A DNA stretch of 63,154 nucleotides. It comes from Actinomycetes bacterium (GTDB lineage Bacteria > Actinomycetota > Acidimicrobiia > Acidimicrobiales > Palsa-688). The stretch spans positions 1-63,154 of the forward strand of contig JAKBBA010000024.1 of the NCBI GenBank assembly GCA_021808665.1, written 5' to 3'. Below, in pieces: positions 51,468 to 61,518 of this stretch (position 1 is its first letter; each line of letters starts with the position of its first letter). Made by a program: the position numbers and the translations under genes. The notes beneath the pieces are model-generated. The model was not told where the DNA came from. It did not search any database and was given only the letters and a program-made list of their open reading frames with translations.

Positions 51468-52309
51468 AACGCTCTTGGGTGGACCCTCCGATTGGTCAGG
51501 TGAGAAAGGTGGTAGCGTCCGCGCTGGCCGAGGACTTCGGTGTGCAGGGAGACCTGACCGCCGGCCTCGTTCCCGAGGACGCCACCGTCACGGCGTCGCT
51601 GGTCGCCCGCCGGGAAGGGGTCCTCGCCGGGCGCCTCGCAGCTCACGAGGCCTTCTTGGCCGTGGACCCAGCCGTGTCGGTGTCGTGGAACCTTACCGAC
51701 GGGGACCGGGTGAGCCCGGCGACCGTCATCGCCACGGTCCGAGGTCCGCTCGCGTCGGTGCTCAGCGCGGAGCGAACCGCCCTCAACCTGCTCTGTCACC
51801 TTTCGGGAATAGCCACTTTGACCAGACGGTACGTCGACGAGACGGGTGGAGCCTCCAAGATCCGAGACACTAGAAAGACGACCCCTGGGTTGCGCTCCTT
51901 GGAGAAGGCGGCGGTGCGCGCAGGGGGAGGGGTGAATCACCGGGCGTCGCTCAGCGACGGGATCCTCGTCAAGGACAACCACCTGGCGGGCGTGGGAATC
52001 GCCGAAGCTGTCAGCGCCGCTCACTCCCGCTGGCCTGGGATCCCCTGCGAGGTGGAGTGCGACACATTGGAGCAGGTCGACCTGGCGTTAGCGGCCGGCG
52101 CCGACATGATCCTCGTCGACAACATGACCCCGGCGCAGGTGGCCGAAGCCGTCGAGCGCGTAGCTGGCCGGGTCCCGGTGGAGGTGTCGGGGGGGGTAAC
52201 CCTCGAAACCGTCCGCGCGTACGCGGAGGCTGGAGCCGACCTGATATCCGTCGGGGCTATAACCCATTCGGCTCCGATCCTCGACATCGGCTTGGACCTG
52301 GAGCGCTAG
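51464..52309 (+). CDS. nadC: Quinolinate phosphoribosyltransferase (nicotinate-nucleotide pyrophosphorylase)
   Basis: 281 residues from GTG 51464. Motifs: LAEDFGVQGDLTAGLVPED, ERTALNLLCHLSGIATLTRRYVD, IRDTRKTTPGLRSLEKAAVRAGGGVNHRASLSDGILVKDNHL, VEVSGGVTLETVRAYAEAGADLISVGAITHSAP. It converts quinolinate and PRPP to nicotinate mononucleotide. It ends in TAG five bases before coaX. Confidence 0.95.
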   Translation: MKRSWVDPPIGQVRKVVASALAEDFGVQGDLTAGLVPEDATVTASLVARREGVLAGRLAAHEAFLAVDPAVSVSWNLTDGDRVSPATVIATVRGPLASVLSAERTALNLLCHLSGIATLTRRYVDETGGASKIRDTRKTTPGLRSLEKAAVRAGGGVNHRASLSDGILVKDNHLAGVGIAEAVSAAHSRWPGIPCEVECDTLEQVDLALAAGADMILVDNMTPAQVAEAVERVAGRVPVEVSGGVTLETVRAYAEAGADLISVGAITHSAPILDIGLDLER

Positions 52310-52313
52310 AGGG

Positions 52314-53105
52314 ATGCTCGTCGCCATAGACGTCGGGAATACCCAGACGGTTATAGGAGTCTTCGAGGCGGGGGACGGTCCGGCTGGCAGCGGTCCGGGC
52401 CTGGCGTGTCATTGGCGGGTGGCGACCGTGGCGTCCCGGACAGCCGACGAGCTTGCCCTCCTGGTAGATCAGCTCTTCAGGATGCAGGGCTTCGAGCCCG
52501 CCGAAGCTATCACCGGAGTGGCAGTGGGCTCGGTGGTCCCCCGCCAGCGCAGCGCGCTGCGGGAGATGGCCACGAAGTGGTTCAGGGCGGAGACGCTCGT
52601 CGTCGAGCCGGGTGTGCGAACGGGAATGCCGATCCACTACGACAACCCCAAGGAGGTCGGGGCCGACCGCATAGCCGACGCCGTCGCCGCATTCGAACGC
52701 TACGGCGGTCCCACGATCGTCGTGGACTTCGGTACCGCCACCACATTCGAGGTCGTCTCCCAAGCGGGGGAGTACATGGGCGGCGTGATCATCCCAGGCA
52801 TCGAGATATCGCTGGACGCTCTTTTCTCCCGGGCGGCTCTCCTCTCGCGAGTCGAGCTCGTCGAACCTCGCCGTGTCCTGGCCAAGAACACCATAGAGTC
52901 GGTCCAATCCGGGGTCATCTACGGGGTTGCGGCGCAGGTCGACGGGCTATGCCGGCGTCTTGAGGAAGAGGTCGGACCCGCGACGGTCGTGGCTACCGGC
53001 GGGTTGGCAGGCCTCATAGCCCCACACTCCGATGCCATCGACTATCATGATCCTTGGTTGACACTGGAAGGTCTTCGTATTATCTACGGTCGTAACATAC
53101 CATGA
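52314..53105 (+). CDS. coaX: Type III pantothenate kinase
   Basis: 263 residues from ATG 52314. The acetate-kinase-like phosphate motif is [18 protein letters not shown]; further blocks are [41 protein letters not shown] and [23 protein letters not shown]. CoaX phosphorylates pantothenate, the first committed step of CoA synthesis, and needs a monovalent cation. It shares the operon with panC. The stop overlaps lysS by ATGA. Confidence 0.93.
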   Translation: MLVAIDVGNTQTVIGVFEAGDGPAGSGPGLACHWRVATVASRTADELALLVDQLFRMQGFEPAEAITGVAVGSVVPRQRSALREMATKWFRAETLVVEPGVRTGMPIHYDNPKEVGADRIADAVAAFERYGGPTIVVDFGTATTFEVVSQAGEYMGGVIIPGIEISLDALFSRAALLSRVELVEPRRVLAKNTIESVQSGVIYGVAAQVDGLCRRLEEEVGPATVVATGGLAGLIAPHSDAIDYHDPWLTLEGLRIIYGRNIP

Positions 53106-54580
53106 GCGCTGATGTTGCCGGCCAGGGTGGGCCCGATGAGGTTTCCCACCCCCGCGAAGCAGCGGCCGGGTCGGAGCCGTCGATCCCCTACAGGGTCCAG
53201 GCGGACGCCCGGGCGTCCGAGCTAGTCGAAAGCTACAAGGACCTGGCCCCTCAAAGCGACACGGGGCGCACGGTGACAGTGGCCGGCCGGCTCATGCTGC
53301 GCCGTGAGATGGGACGCGTTGCCTTTGGAACCCTGAGAGACTCCAGCGGCCAGATCCAGCTCTTCGCCGGCAAGGCCTGGACGGACGGCTTCGACGGCTT
53401 CACCCGGCTCTCCTTGGGCGACTGGATCGCAGCCAGCGGCGAAGTCGTGACCACCAAAACCGGGGAACTGTCTGTGAAAGTCGCCAGCTGGCAGCTTCTC
53501 GCCGAGGCCCGACGAGGCTTCGGCGACAAGTGGCACGGGATCTCCGATCTCGACACCCGCTACCGGCAGCGTTACGCCGACCTGTGGGCGAACGAGGACT
53601 CCCGGCGGGTCCTTCTCTTGCGGAGCAGCCTCATCTCTTGGATCAGGCGTTGGCTGGAAGGCCGCGGCTTCGTCGAGGTGGAGACCCCCGTGTTCCACCC
53701 GACGCCGGGCGGGGCGACCGCCAAGCCTTTCGTCACTCACCACAACGCTCTCGACGTCGACTTGTACCTTCGCATAGCCCCGGAGCTGTACCTAAAGCGC
53801 CTGGTGGTCGGCGGGTTCGAGAAGGTCTTCGAGGTCGCGCGGGTCTTCCGCAACGAAGGTCTCTCTCCCCGCCACAACCCCGAGTTCACCATGCTCGAGC
53901 TCTACCAGGCTTACGCCGACTACACCGACATGATGCGCCTCACGGAGGACCTCGTCGCCGGCGCAGCCAGCGATCTGCTCGGTACCACCGAGATCACCTA
54001 CGGCGGGCGGAGGCTGTCGCTGGCGGCCCCTTGGCGCAGGGCGACCCTGAGCGAACTGGTCGCCGAGCACTCTGGCATGACCTTGGACATTGGCACTCCC
54101 ATCGGCGAATTACGGGAGGCCGCCGAATCGGTCGGGGTGCAACCCGAGCCGGCCTGGGGGTCGGGAAAGCTGCTTTTGGAAATCTACGAGAAGACGACCG
54201 AATCCGAATTGTGGGATCCGGTGTTCGTCACCGACTACCCCAAAGAAGTGTCACCCCTAGCGCGCGACCACCGCTTCAAGGCCGGCTATGTGGAGCGCTT
54301 CGAGGCGATCGTCGCTGGGAGGGAGCTGTGCAACGCGTTCAGCGAGCTGAACGATCCTGTAGAGCAGAGGCTGCGCTTCGAAGCCCAGGCGGTAGCCAAA
54401 GCGGCCGGCGACGAAGAGGCCATGTCCGTCGACGAAGACTACCTGCGGGCGTTGGAGTACGGCCTGCCCCCCACCGGAGGGCTAGGGATCGGTATCGACC
54501 GGCTTGTCATGCTGCTAAGCGACTCGGATGCGATCCGCGACGTAATCGCCTTCCCGACGCTTCGTCCAGAGACCGCGTAG
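53102..54580 (+). CDS. lysS: Lysyl-tRNA synthetase, class II
   Basis: 492 residues from ATG 53102. The anticodon-binding OB domain ([31 protein letters not shown]) is followed by the class II core: motif 1 region ([29 protein letters not shown]), motif 2 ([32 protein letters not shown]) and motif 3 ([17 protein letters not shown]). It charges tRNA-Lys. It closes the biosynthetic run. About 180 bases without a supported gene follow. Confidence 0.95.
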   Translation: MSADVAGQGGPDEVSHPREAAAGSEPSIPYRVQADARASELVESYKDLAPQSDTGRTVTVAGRLMLRREMGRVAFGTLRDSSGQIQLFAGKAWTDGFDGFTRLSLGDWIAASGEVVTTKTGELSVKVASWQLLAEARRGFGDKWHGISDLDTRYRQRYADLWANEDSRRVLLLRSSLISWIRRWLEGRGFVEVETPVFHPTPGGATAKPFVTHHNALDVDLYLRIAPELYLKRLVVGGFEKVFEVARVFRNEGLSPRHNPEFTMLELYQAYADYTDMMRLTEDLVAGAASDLLGTTEITYGGRRLSLAAPWRRATLSELVAEHSGMTLDIGTPIGELREAAESVGVQPEPAWGSGKLLLEIYEKTTESELWDPVFVTDYPKEVSPLARDHRFKAGYVERFEAIVAGRELCNAFSELNDPVEQRLRFEAQAVAKAAGDEEAMSVDEDYLRALEYGLPPTGGLGIGIDRLVMLLSDSDAIRDVIAFPTLRPETA

Positions 54581-54762
54581 GCGAAGCAGGGACCGTGCAA
54601 GTGGCAGGTCTCAGAGCGAGGCGGTCAGCTCGTGAGTAAAATGTCTATGGACTCGGCACTTGTGAGGCGTTAACCTCAAGAGGTAGGCCACCTCAAAGAG
54701 CAGACAGGCAGTTTCGGGACCTTGAACTTCCGCTACGAACAACACGACTTGCTCAGCCGAAC

Positions 54763-56691
54763 ATGAGCGCTGGGGAGAGGCCGCTACGTGAGTGCAGAAG
54801 TTCTCCCGACCACGACCTGAGTGTCGGGTTGGGGCTACTGGTAGCTGAGGGCTTCCACGCGGTACGGAGGGAGCGCGGTACCACCTGGATAGTGAGCGGC
54901 GCGGACCGGCGTAGCAGGAGGGGCTTTGTCGACTCCGTCGCCGCCCTGGGACGAGAGGCAGGCCTAGAAGCCCTTGTGTGCCGCAACGAGATGAACCCGA
55001 CGACTCTCGTCGGGTTGGTGCAGGTCGGAGTCAGACGCAAGCTCCTTGCGGATCCTCCCGGCTTACGTTACGCAGCAGAAGCCGTTCGCAAGGCATTGGG
55101 TCTTCCCTTGTTAGCCGACGATCCTAACGAACCCGTCGAATTCGAGGCAGCGTTTGCGTCGCTTGTCTTGGCTTGGGCTTCGCAGGGCCCGATGCTCTTG
55201 ATTCTCGACGAACTCACCGGGGCTGTTGACCCCAAGGTGCTACGCCTCGTCGGACATCTGGCGTCTGCTGTGGCCGACGCTGCAGTACTTGTGGTAGTCA
55301 CTTTAGACGCGACGGTGGATCAGTCGACGCGCGCCGTGCTCGACCGGGTCGTGGAGGCCGGGCAGGCGAGACTTCTCTCAGGATCAAAGTCACCCGGTTC
55401 GGGGGCGGTGAGAGCAGAAGATCACCTACTTCAGGTGCCCAGGAGTCCTAGGATTGCCGACGAGGTTTGGCTTCTCGACGCAGTCGAGAAGGCCGACTGG
55501 TCGAAGGTAGCTGAGATGGAGGCTGCCACGTGTCAGTCGCTGCTAGGCGATGCTTGGCTGACGATGCTATGGGGCAACGGCGACCCGACGCTCATCCTGA
55601 CGTCGGACGCTTCCCTGTCGAACATGCCAGCAGACATCCGTAGTATGTCGTCGGCCTGCGCCCTGCTGGCTTTGAGCGGAACGGTGGAGTTGGCATCAGA
55701 CTGGCTGTCCAAGGCCTCTGCGATGCTCGATCCGGTAGCCGACGAGATAAGGTATCTCCAGGGGGCTAAGGCCGTCGTCGATTGGCAGGCGGGCCGATGG
55801 GACGAGTCTCTCGACGCGGCGTCCGGCGTGTGCGACGAGCGCTGCGAAGGTGTACCGCCGTGGTGGGCCGTGCTCGCCGAGACTGCCATATGCACCGCCC
55901 GCGGCGTGCCCCGGCGGGTGCGGTCTGGCGGTCGAGGCGTACAGCTTGGGGAACCGATAAACCTGTGGGCGACTAGCGGTCCCTGCTCCGAGCAGGTGGC
56001 CCGGGAGAACCTAGACCAGATAGAGATGGCTCTCTGCGAGTCGGCGGCGCAGGGCGAGCTGCTATGGGCTCCCATGCTCTGCGGTCGGCTGATCGAGCTG
56101 TCGGTCGACGCTGGCGACGAGATGAGAGCGCGGAGCTGGACCCGAGAACTAGACAATCTCATACCGAGGATTGGCACCCCATGGTCAGGTGTTATAGCCC
56201 TGCTGGCACATGCCCAAGTCGACGGCGACTTGGGTGCAGCGTGGGACGCAGCGCGTCTGGCCGATCGTCACAAGCTTGGCTATCATCTCCTTCTCGCCCG
56301 CTATCACGTCGGGAGGCTCGGCGGGCCTCGGACCGAGGCTGTCGAGGCGTTCGTGGGACTGCGGTCACTTCGCGACGTCACATGGCAACGCCGTGCCCTT
56401 CGGGTACTGCGACAGCGCGGCATACCTATACCCCGGTCTCCACGCAGGGAAGCACGCAGCCGGGATGCGCAGCTCAACCTGAGCGATTTGGAGTACCAAC
56501 TGGCTTGCGCTGCAGCTCGAGGAGCAACCAACCCTGAGTTGGCGGCTAGGTTTGCGTTGAGTAGGCGTACCGTAGAGGCTCGTCTAACAGACGTCTACCG
56601 GAAGCTTGGGTGCCGGTCACGGTTCGACCTGCAAGCGGCGATGGGGTCAGCGCTCAAGGCTTCAGACCCACCTGGTTCCAGTTCGTTATGA
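54763..56691 (+). CDS. LuxR-family regulator with degenerate ATPase domain
   Basis: 642 residues. Residues 575-635 are a LuxR-type DNA-binding domain (LSDLEYQLACAAARGATNPELAARFALSRRTVEARLTDVYRKLGCRSRFDL). The N-terminal part looks like an AAA/STAND domain, with a Walker B-like LLILDELTG, but the Walker A sequence is GADRRSRRG with no GK(S/T), so nucleotide binding is doubtful. The middle is helical and could be degenerate TPR-like sensor repeats. The last 38 bases overlap the convergent gene. Targets are unknown. Confidence 0.7.
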   Translation: MSAGERPLRECRSSPDHDLSVGLGLLVAEGFHAVRRERGTTWIVSGADRRSRRGFVDSVAALGREAGLEALVCRNEMNPTTLVGLVQVGVRRKLLADPPGLRYAAEAVRKALGLPLLADDPNEPVEFEAAFASLVLAWASQGPMLLILDELTGAVDPKVLRLVGHLASAVADAAVLVVVTLDATVDQSTRAVLDRVVEAGQARLLSGSKSPGSGAVRAEDHLLQVPRSPRIADEVWLLDAVEKADWSKVAEMEAATCQSLLGDAWLTMLWGNGDPTLILTSDASLSNMPADIRSMSSACALLALSGTVELASDWLSKASAMLDPVADEIRYLQGAKAVVDWQAGRWDESLDAASGVCDERCEGVPPWWAVLAETAICTARGVPRRVRSGGRGVQLGEPINLWATSGPCSEQVARENLDQIEMALCESAAQGELLWAPMLCGRLIELSVDAGDEMRARSWTRELDNLIPRIGTPWSGVIALLAHAQVDGDLGAAWDAARLADRHKLGYHLLLARYHVGRLGGPRTEAVEAFVGLRSLRDVTWQRRALRVLRQRGIPIPRSPRREARSRDAQLNLSDLEYQLACAAARGATNPELAARFALSRRTVEARLTDVYRKLGCRSRFDLQAAMGSALKASDPPGSSSL

Positions 56692-58144
56692 AGACGCCAC
56701 TTCCGGCCTCGCGAGCTACCAACGCTAACGTCGCGCTGACCTGAGGTGCAGAGACGACAGCCCCGGGTCCGATCCGAACGCCGACAACCCTAAATCGCAC
56801 CCCCTGGGAGGTGGTATGCCCGTTCGAGGATTCGAGAGTGCTTCGAATGGCCGCCGCCACCAACGTCACGGCATCGACCTCGCATAGCACTCCAAGATTG
56901 CCGCCGAGGGAGCCAATAAAAGCCTCGCTGTGCTCGGAGATCGAGCTGAGAGCCGCCGCTGCTGAGGTGATCGTTTCTGCGACGCTCGTATGGCCGCCGC
57001 GATTGAACATTTCCTGCAGCTCGGGCCATGCAACGAGCATGACACCCACTCCCCGTCCGAGGTCGATACGGCGTTGCAACTCCTCCTCGAATCGGCGGAC
57101 ACCGGGCAGGTGGGTAAGAGGGTCGCGGTCCTCCGCTTGGGAAACCTGCCATGCCGCAACGCTTCTAAGAAGCTGCTCGACTGAGACTACACCTAGATAA
57201 GTGCCATCGTGGTCTATGACTACCACATCGTCGAAGAGGGAGCGGGCAGCGCGGTCCGCTACACGCTGTACCGTAGCGACGACTGCGGTGTCGGCAGTGA
57301 CGAACAGCGGGTTGGTGTCTGCTATGTCGGCAGCGGGATGGCGTGCGTGCACGTGATAACCGAGGGGCCCTGAGAGCTTGCTCAGGGCGCTGTATCGGGA
57401 CAGGGTCGCGACGGGTTTGTTCTTGTCTATCAAGGTGATCATGTGAAGATTGTCGTCGGCCATCATCATCTCAAAAGCGTCCCGTCCGGTCGCCCCTACG
57501 TCAAGCGTGGCGCCCGATCTGACGAGCAGTCTGAGAGGTATCTCATCTGGAGTGCGCCTTGCAGGCGAGGCAAGATCGCCCGCAAGGAGGCGGTCCACGA
57601 AGGTTCCTGTCGCCATGGTTACTCCAGCGTCATACCACCACGCAGCGGAACCTGGGTCGTCTACTTCTTCGGCGACGATAGCTAGCCGTCCTATTCGGCT
57701 CAGCTCGACCAGTCCGGCTACCGTGGCGGAGCGTTCGTCGTCGTTGCCCCAGCTGGCGAAACGACCATCGACGAACGCGTAGCGGGCGCCGATCGCCGGG
57801 AGCAGAGACATTAAGTCCGTCCAGGCTCGGACACCTCGCAGTGCCAGATGGACGCCCGCGCGACGGAGGTCGCCAACCGAGTCGGGGATCTGGCTTCCCA
57901 CCTTGACCCACGCGCCAAGGGTGTAGCTCGGCAGACCTAGGTCGGTAGCAACACGCGTCAAGGTGTCGATGTGCTGCGGGGCTGGGAAGAAGATGCGACC
58001 TGCCTTGAGGACGACGTCGTCAGGGTCGTCTACGATCTCGCCCACCCGGGACGCCGTTGCCAGTAGCGATATTGTGGCCACGGATCCAGAGTGCCTGCGA
58101 GCGGTCCTTTCCGCAAGATGGCAGCCTCCGTATAGAGCCACCAT
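56654..58144 (-). CDS. Degenerate EAL-CBS-GGDEF protein
   Basis: 496 residues. Residues 30-190: EAL-like barrel remnant (RAGVHLALRGVRAWTDLMSLLPAIGARYAFVDGRF; GLVELSRIGRLAIVAEEVDDP) without the catalytic EAL. Residues 205-330: two CBS motifs (DNLHMITLIDKNKPVATLSR and SLFDDVVVIDHDGTYLGVVSVEQLL). Residues 345-490: a GGDEF-like domain starting DPLTHLPG, with GGNLGVLCE in the active-site position, so no cyclase activity is expected. It may act as a c-di-GMP or nucleotide sensor. Similar EAL-CBS-GGDEF arrangements exist in enzymatically active form in other bacteria. Confidence 0.7.
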   Translation of the reverse strand: MVALYGGCHLAERTARRHSGSVATISLLATASRVGEIVDDPDDVVLKAGRIFFPAPQHIDTLTRVATDLGLPSYTLGAWVKVGSQIPDSVGDLRRAGVHLALRGVRAWTDLMSLLPAIGARYAFVDGRFASWGNDDERSATVAGLVELSRIGRLAIVAEEVDDPGSAAWWYDAGVTMATGTFVDRLLAGDLASPARRTPDEIPLRLLVRSGATLDVGATGRDAFEMMMADDNLHMITLIDKNKPVATLSRYSALSKLSGPLGYHVHARHPAADIADTNPLFVTADTAVVATVQRVADRAARSLFDDVVVIDHDGTYLGVVSVEQLLRSVAAWQVSQAEDRDPLTHLPGVRRFEEELQRRIDLGRGVGVMLVAWPELQEMFNRGGHTSVAETITSAAAALSSISEHSEAFIGSLGGNLGVLCEVDAVTLVAAAIRSTLESSNGHTTSQGVRFRVVGVRIGPGAVVSAPQVSATLALVAREAGSGVFITNWNQVGLKP

Positions 58145-58230
58145 CGCCGCCTGGCACCTGCTTCGCGTTAACTCTGCGTGGCTCCCGGTATTAAGAGTAG
58201 GCCAAGCACGTGTGCAATGCTTAAGCAGAT

Positions 58231-58986
58231 ATGGGTTCCAAGACGGCTAGGGGAGCTGACATCGTCTTGGAATCGGTCTGCAAGTCCTACGGTGACGAGA
58301 AAGTCCTCCGAGGTGTCGACCTGGACGTCTGGGGTGGTTCGGTCACTGTTCTCATCGGACCATCGGGGTCGGGGAAGTCCACCCTGTGCCGCTGTATCAA
58401 CGGCATCGAGCGCGTAGACTCCGGCCGGGTCCTAGTAGACGGACAGGAGATTCCCAAAGGAGGGAAACGTCTGGCAGAACTGAGAGCTGACCTGGGAATC
58501 GTAAGCCAGACCGTCGACCTTTTCTCACATCTGAACGTCTTGAACAACGTGGTGCTAGGCCCTCTCGCGGTGCGTCGACTAGCGCGGGTGGACGCCGTCA
58601 GCCGGGCTATGGAGGCATTGGAGATGGTGGGCCTAACTCACAAGCGCGACTCATGGCCGGTGGAACTCGCCGGCGGGGAGCGCCAGCGGGTGGCGATTGC
58701 CCGTGTTCTGGCGATGCAGCCTAGGGCGCTTATCCTCGACGAGCCGACCTCGGCGTTGGACCTTCAGTCCACCACTGAAGTCTTGGACTTGATCGGAGAG
58801 CTATCCACGCAGGGCCGCACGATGCTCGTAGTCACCCACGAGCTCGGCTTCGCTGCACAAGTAGCTGATCGGATGGCCTACATCGAGGAGGGAAGGATCC
58901 TCGAGATCGCCCCCCCAGTGGACTTCTTCGAGGCGGCCCAGAGTCCCCAAGTGGCGCAGTTCGTCGCGAAGAGCCGGCTGCACTAG
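58231..58986 (+). CDS. Polar amino acid ABC transporter ATP-binding protein (set 1)
   Basis: 251 residues. Walker [11 protein letters not shown]-loop IVSQTVDLFSHL, signature LAGGERQRVAIAR (canonical LSGGQ altered at two positions), Walker [14 protein letters not shown] and H-loop VVTHELGFA are present. It belongs to the GlnQ/HisP branch that drives uptake of glutamate, glutamine or similar amino acids. It is followed by two permease genes 7 bases apart or overlapping, and a binding protein further on. Confidence 0.88.
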   Translation: MGSKTARGADIVLESVCKSYGDEKVLRGVDLDVWGGSVTVLIGPSGSGKSTLCRCINGIERVDSGRVLVDGQEIPKGGKRLAELRADLGIVSQTVDLFSHLNVLNNVVLGPLAVRRLARVDAVSRAMEALEMVGLTHKRDSWPVELAGGERQRVAIARVLAMQPRALILDEPTSALDLQSTTEVLDLIGELSTQGRTMLVVTHELGFAAQVADRMAYIEEGRILEIAPPVDFFEAAQSPQVAQFVAKSRLH

Positions 58987-58993
58987 GAGATCG

Positions 58994-59629
58994 GTGACCA
59001 GTCACCTCGCCGGGTACCTGCACGGAGTAGTGACTACGCTGTCGCTAGCAGCCTGGGCGGGCGTCGGCGGGTGCCTTCTTGGCACCGTGCTCGCATCGTG
59101 GCGCGTGTCGCCGCTGTGGCCGCTGCGGGCGGCGTCCCAGCTCTACGTGGACGTCGTCCGCAACATCCCGGTGATCCTGCTGCTGCTCGTGGGCTACTTC
59201 GCGCTTCCGGGAATCGGCATCAGCTTCTCTGCTTTCACGACTGCGGTCGGCGTCTTGGCGGCCTCTGCCGCGGCGGATATCGGGGAGGTGCTCGTGGCCG
59301 GGTTCAACAGCGTCAGTTTGGGGGAGATCGACGCGGGCCTCTCCTTAGGTATGTCATATCGAAGCGTGCTTAGAAGAGTTGTCCTTCCTCAAGCAGCCCG
59401 CACGGTCGCGTATCCGCTCGGTGGCCTTCTGGTTACCATGGCGAAGAACACGTCGATCGCCTCGGTGATAGCGGTCTCCGACCTGACTGCCGTAGCAGAG
59501 CGCGTGGGGGCCTCCACCGACAGGCCAGTGCAGGCCTTCCTCGGAGCTGCGGCTCTCTACGCGGTCGCCATAGCTCCGATGGCGCTGGTGCTACGGGCGG
59601 TTGCGTCGCGAACGCAGATCCAGCGATGA
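58994..59629 (+). CDS. Amino acid ABC transporter permease, first subunit of set 1
   Basis: 211 residues from GTG 58994. Membrane helices and the typical HisM/GluC-like motif YVDVVRNIPVILLLL, then EIDAGLSLGMSYRSVLRRVVLPQAARTVAYPLGGLLVTMAKNTSIASVIAV, containing the EAA-type loop that contacts the ATPase. It should pair with the following permease, which starts in its stop (ATGA). Confidence 0.87.
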   Translation: MTSHLAGYLHGVVTTLSLAAWAGVGGCLLGTVLASWRVSPLWPLRAASQLYVDVVRNIPVILLLLVGYFALPGIGISFSAFTTAVGVLAASAAADIGEVLVAGFNSVSLGEIDAGLSLGMSYRSVLRRVVLPQAARTVAYPLGGLLVTMAKNTSIASVIAVSDLTAVAERVGASTDRPVQAFLGAAALYAVAIAPMALVLRAVASRTQIQR

Positions 59630-60495
59630 AGCGTTCTCTCGCTGCCGAGAACCTTAGCCAGGCTGGGGAGCGGACCTTGCTGGCGGCGTCGTTGGTCAGC
59701 GCTGTCGGACTCGCCGCAGCGGCACTAGCGCTCATCAGGCATCTAGCTGTGCACGGGGTGTTCGCCCCCAGCGAGTGGGCGTTCGTGGGCACCGCTTCGT
59801 CGATGGAGTTCCTTTCTTTGGGGGCGTTTGACACGCTTAAGGTCGCCGTAGTCGCGTCGGCGTGCTGCGTGGTGCTGGCGGCCGGGCTTGGATGGTCGCT
59901 GGCGTCGTCGTGCCGCGTATCGGAACGGGCCGCCAGTGGCGTGGTTATCCTTTCGGGGAGCGTTCCGCTCATAGTGATCTTGTACTTACTGGACTACTTG
60001 TTTCCCTGGCATGGCTTCGCACCTGATGCGTTCGTCTTGCTGACAGCGGGGATCGTAGCCTCCAACGTCGGACCCGTAGCGGAGAGCTTCGCCGCCGGGG
60101 TTCGCTCGGTGGACAGAAGCCAAAGATCGACCGGCTTGTCACTGGGACTTAGGCCGCTGCAGGTAGAAATGCTCGTGGTAGCCCCGCAAGGCTTACGGCG
60201 CATGCTTCCAGCGCTAGTAACCAACGTAGTCGCCATTGTGAAAGACACGTCGCTTGGGTTCTTGGTCCCCTACGGGGATCTCCTAGACCACGCGCAGCAG
60301 CTGAATGTGACGCAGGGGGCACGCGCCCCTCTTCTCGCAACGCTCAGCTTGGCGGCGTTATTCTATGTCAGCGTCGGCCTCGGCGGGTCGCGTCTCGCCC
60401 AACGCCTTGAGGTGCGGGTCGACTCCGGGCCTGTCCTAAGACGGCGCCGCAGCGGCTTTCCGGTCTCTTGGATAAGTGTGCGTACCTCCCGGTAG
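59626..60495 (+). CDS. Amino acid ABC transporter permease, second subunit of set 1
   Basis: 289 residues from ATG 59626. Helices and an EAA-like loop (RSTGLSLGLRPLQVEMLVVAPQGLRRMLPALVTNVVAIVKDTSLGFLVPYGDLL). The longer N-terminus (about 75 residues before the conserved permease core) resembles GluD of Corynebacterium. The C-terminal 30 residues are basic. With the previous gene it would form a heterodimeric channel. Confidence 0.85.
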   Translation: MKRSLAAENLSQAGERTLLAASLVSAVGLAAAALALIRHLAVHGVFAPSEWAFVGTASSMEFLSLGAFDTLKVAVVASACCVVLAAGLGWSLASSCRVSERAASGVVILSGSVPLIVILYLLDYLFPWHGFAPDAFVLLTAGIVASNVGPVAESFAAGVRSVDRSQRSTGLSLGLRPLQVEMLVVAPQGLRRMLPALVTNVVAIVKDTSLGFLVPYGDLLDHAQQLNVTQGARAPLLATLSLAALFYVSVGLGGSRLAQRLEVRVDSGPVLRRRRSGFPVSWISVRTSR

Positions 60496-60573
60496 TCAGG
60501 CAACCGTGAGGAGAGCCATCGTATGTGACCACATGCAACGGAGCATCTGGTCTACAGGGAGGAACAACTAGAC

Positions 60574-61518
60574 ATGACTCGAAAGTCGAACGGAGCATCA
60601 ACACGCGGCAAGTCGCTGGTGGTCGTGGCTACCGCTGGGGTCGCAGTGTTGGCGGCTGCCTGTGGGAGCTCGTCGAGCAAAGCGGCATCGTCTCCGACGA
60701 CTGCGGCGAGCGCGACGACAGCTCCCGCCGCTACCTCGGGAGCTTCAACCCAAGCAGCGGGGGTCAACGCGCAGCTCGCGGCTGAAGTGCCGGCTGCGGA
60801 CAAGGGCGGGGTCACCGTAGCAACCAACGCGACGTACGCCCCCGACGAGTTCTTCGCGTCGAACAACCAGACAATCACCGGTTGGGACCCTGACCTTGGC
60901 CACGCTATAGGCAAGCTGCTCGGCATCAACTTCAACTTCGTGAACACGAGCTTTGCGTCTATCATCCCCGGCTTGCAGGACGGCAAGTACACGCTCGCCA
61001 TGTCGTCGGCGACCATCAACCCCACCCGCCTAAAGCAGGTCGACTTCATCAGCGACTTCAATGCCGGCGAGGCGTTCTTTGTCCCAGCTTCGAGCACTTT
61101 GGCGGTCAATGCCTTCTCGGATCTGTGCGGGAAGACAGTCGCGGTGGAGACCGGCAGCGTGGAGGCCACGGACATCACGACGGCTAACGCTTCGTGTTCT
61201 ACGAAGATGAACATAGAGTCCTTCACGAACCAGAGCGAGGTCAATCTCGCTCTGTCGTCGGGGCGTGCAGACGTCGCGTCGGCTGACTCGCCGGTCGCCG
61301 CTTACCAGGTGGCTCAGTCTGGTGGGAAGTTCAAGCTGTCGGGGGCGATCTTGAACTCGGCTCCTGAAGGTATCGAGTTCCCGAAGGGCTCGCCACTTGA
61401 GCAGCCTGTCCTCGGAGCGCTAAAAGAGCTTGTACAGAACGGTACCTACCAGAACATAATGAACAAGTACGGCGTCTCCTCGGGGGACTTGCTGAACCCG
61501 CAACTGCAGACCTCGTGA
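60574..61518 (+). CDS. Periplasmic-type substrate-binding lipoprotein for polar amino acids
   Basis: 314 residues from ATG 60574. The N-terminus has a lipoprotein signal: basic start, hydrophobic VVVATAGVAVLAA, and lipobox AAC with Cys30, then a Ser/Thr/Ala-rich linker to about residue 65. The type II binding fold follows: GGVTVATNATYAPDEFFASNNQTITGWDPDLGHAIGKLL, DLCGKTVAVETGSVEATD, VNLALSSGRADVASADSPVAAYQV and GIEFPKGSPLEQPVLGALKELVQNGTYQNIMNKYGV. It is anchored outside the membrane. The ligand class is an inference from the permeases and ATPases nearby. Confidence 0.9.
   Translation: MTRKSNGASTRGKSLVVVATAGVAVLAAACGSSSSKAASSPTTAASATTAPAATSGASTQAAGVNAQLAAEVPAADKGGVTVATNATYAPDEFFASNNQTITGWDPDLGHAIGKLLGINFNFVNTSFASIIPGLQDGKYTLAMSSATINPTRLKQVDFISDFNAGEAFFVPASSTLAVNAFSDLCGKTVAVETGSVEATDITTANASCSTKMNIESFTNQSEVNLALSSGRADVASADSPVAAYQVAQSGGKFKLSGAILNSAPEGIEFPKGSPLEQPVLGALKELVQNGTYQNIMNKYGVSSGDLLNPQLQTS

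Noticed and set aside
54581..54762. tRNA or other RNA gene after lysS
   Set aside because: I could not fold the segment into a cloverleaf and found no T-loop GTTCRANNC motif; it has short dyads only.
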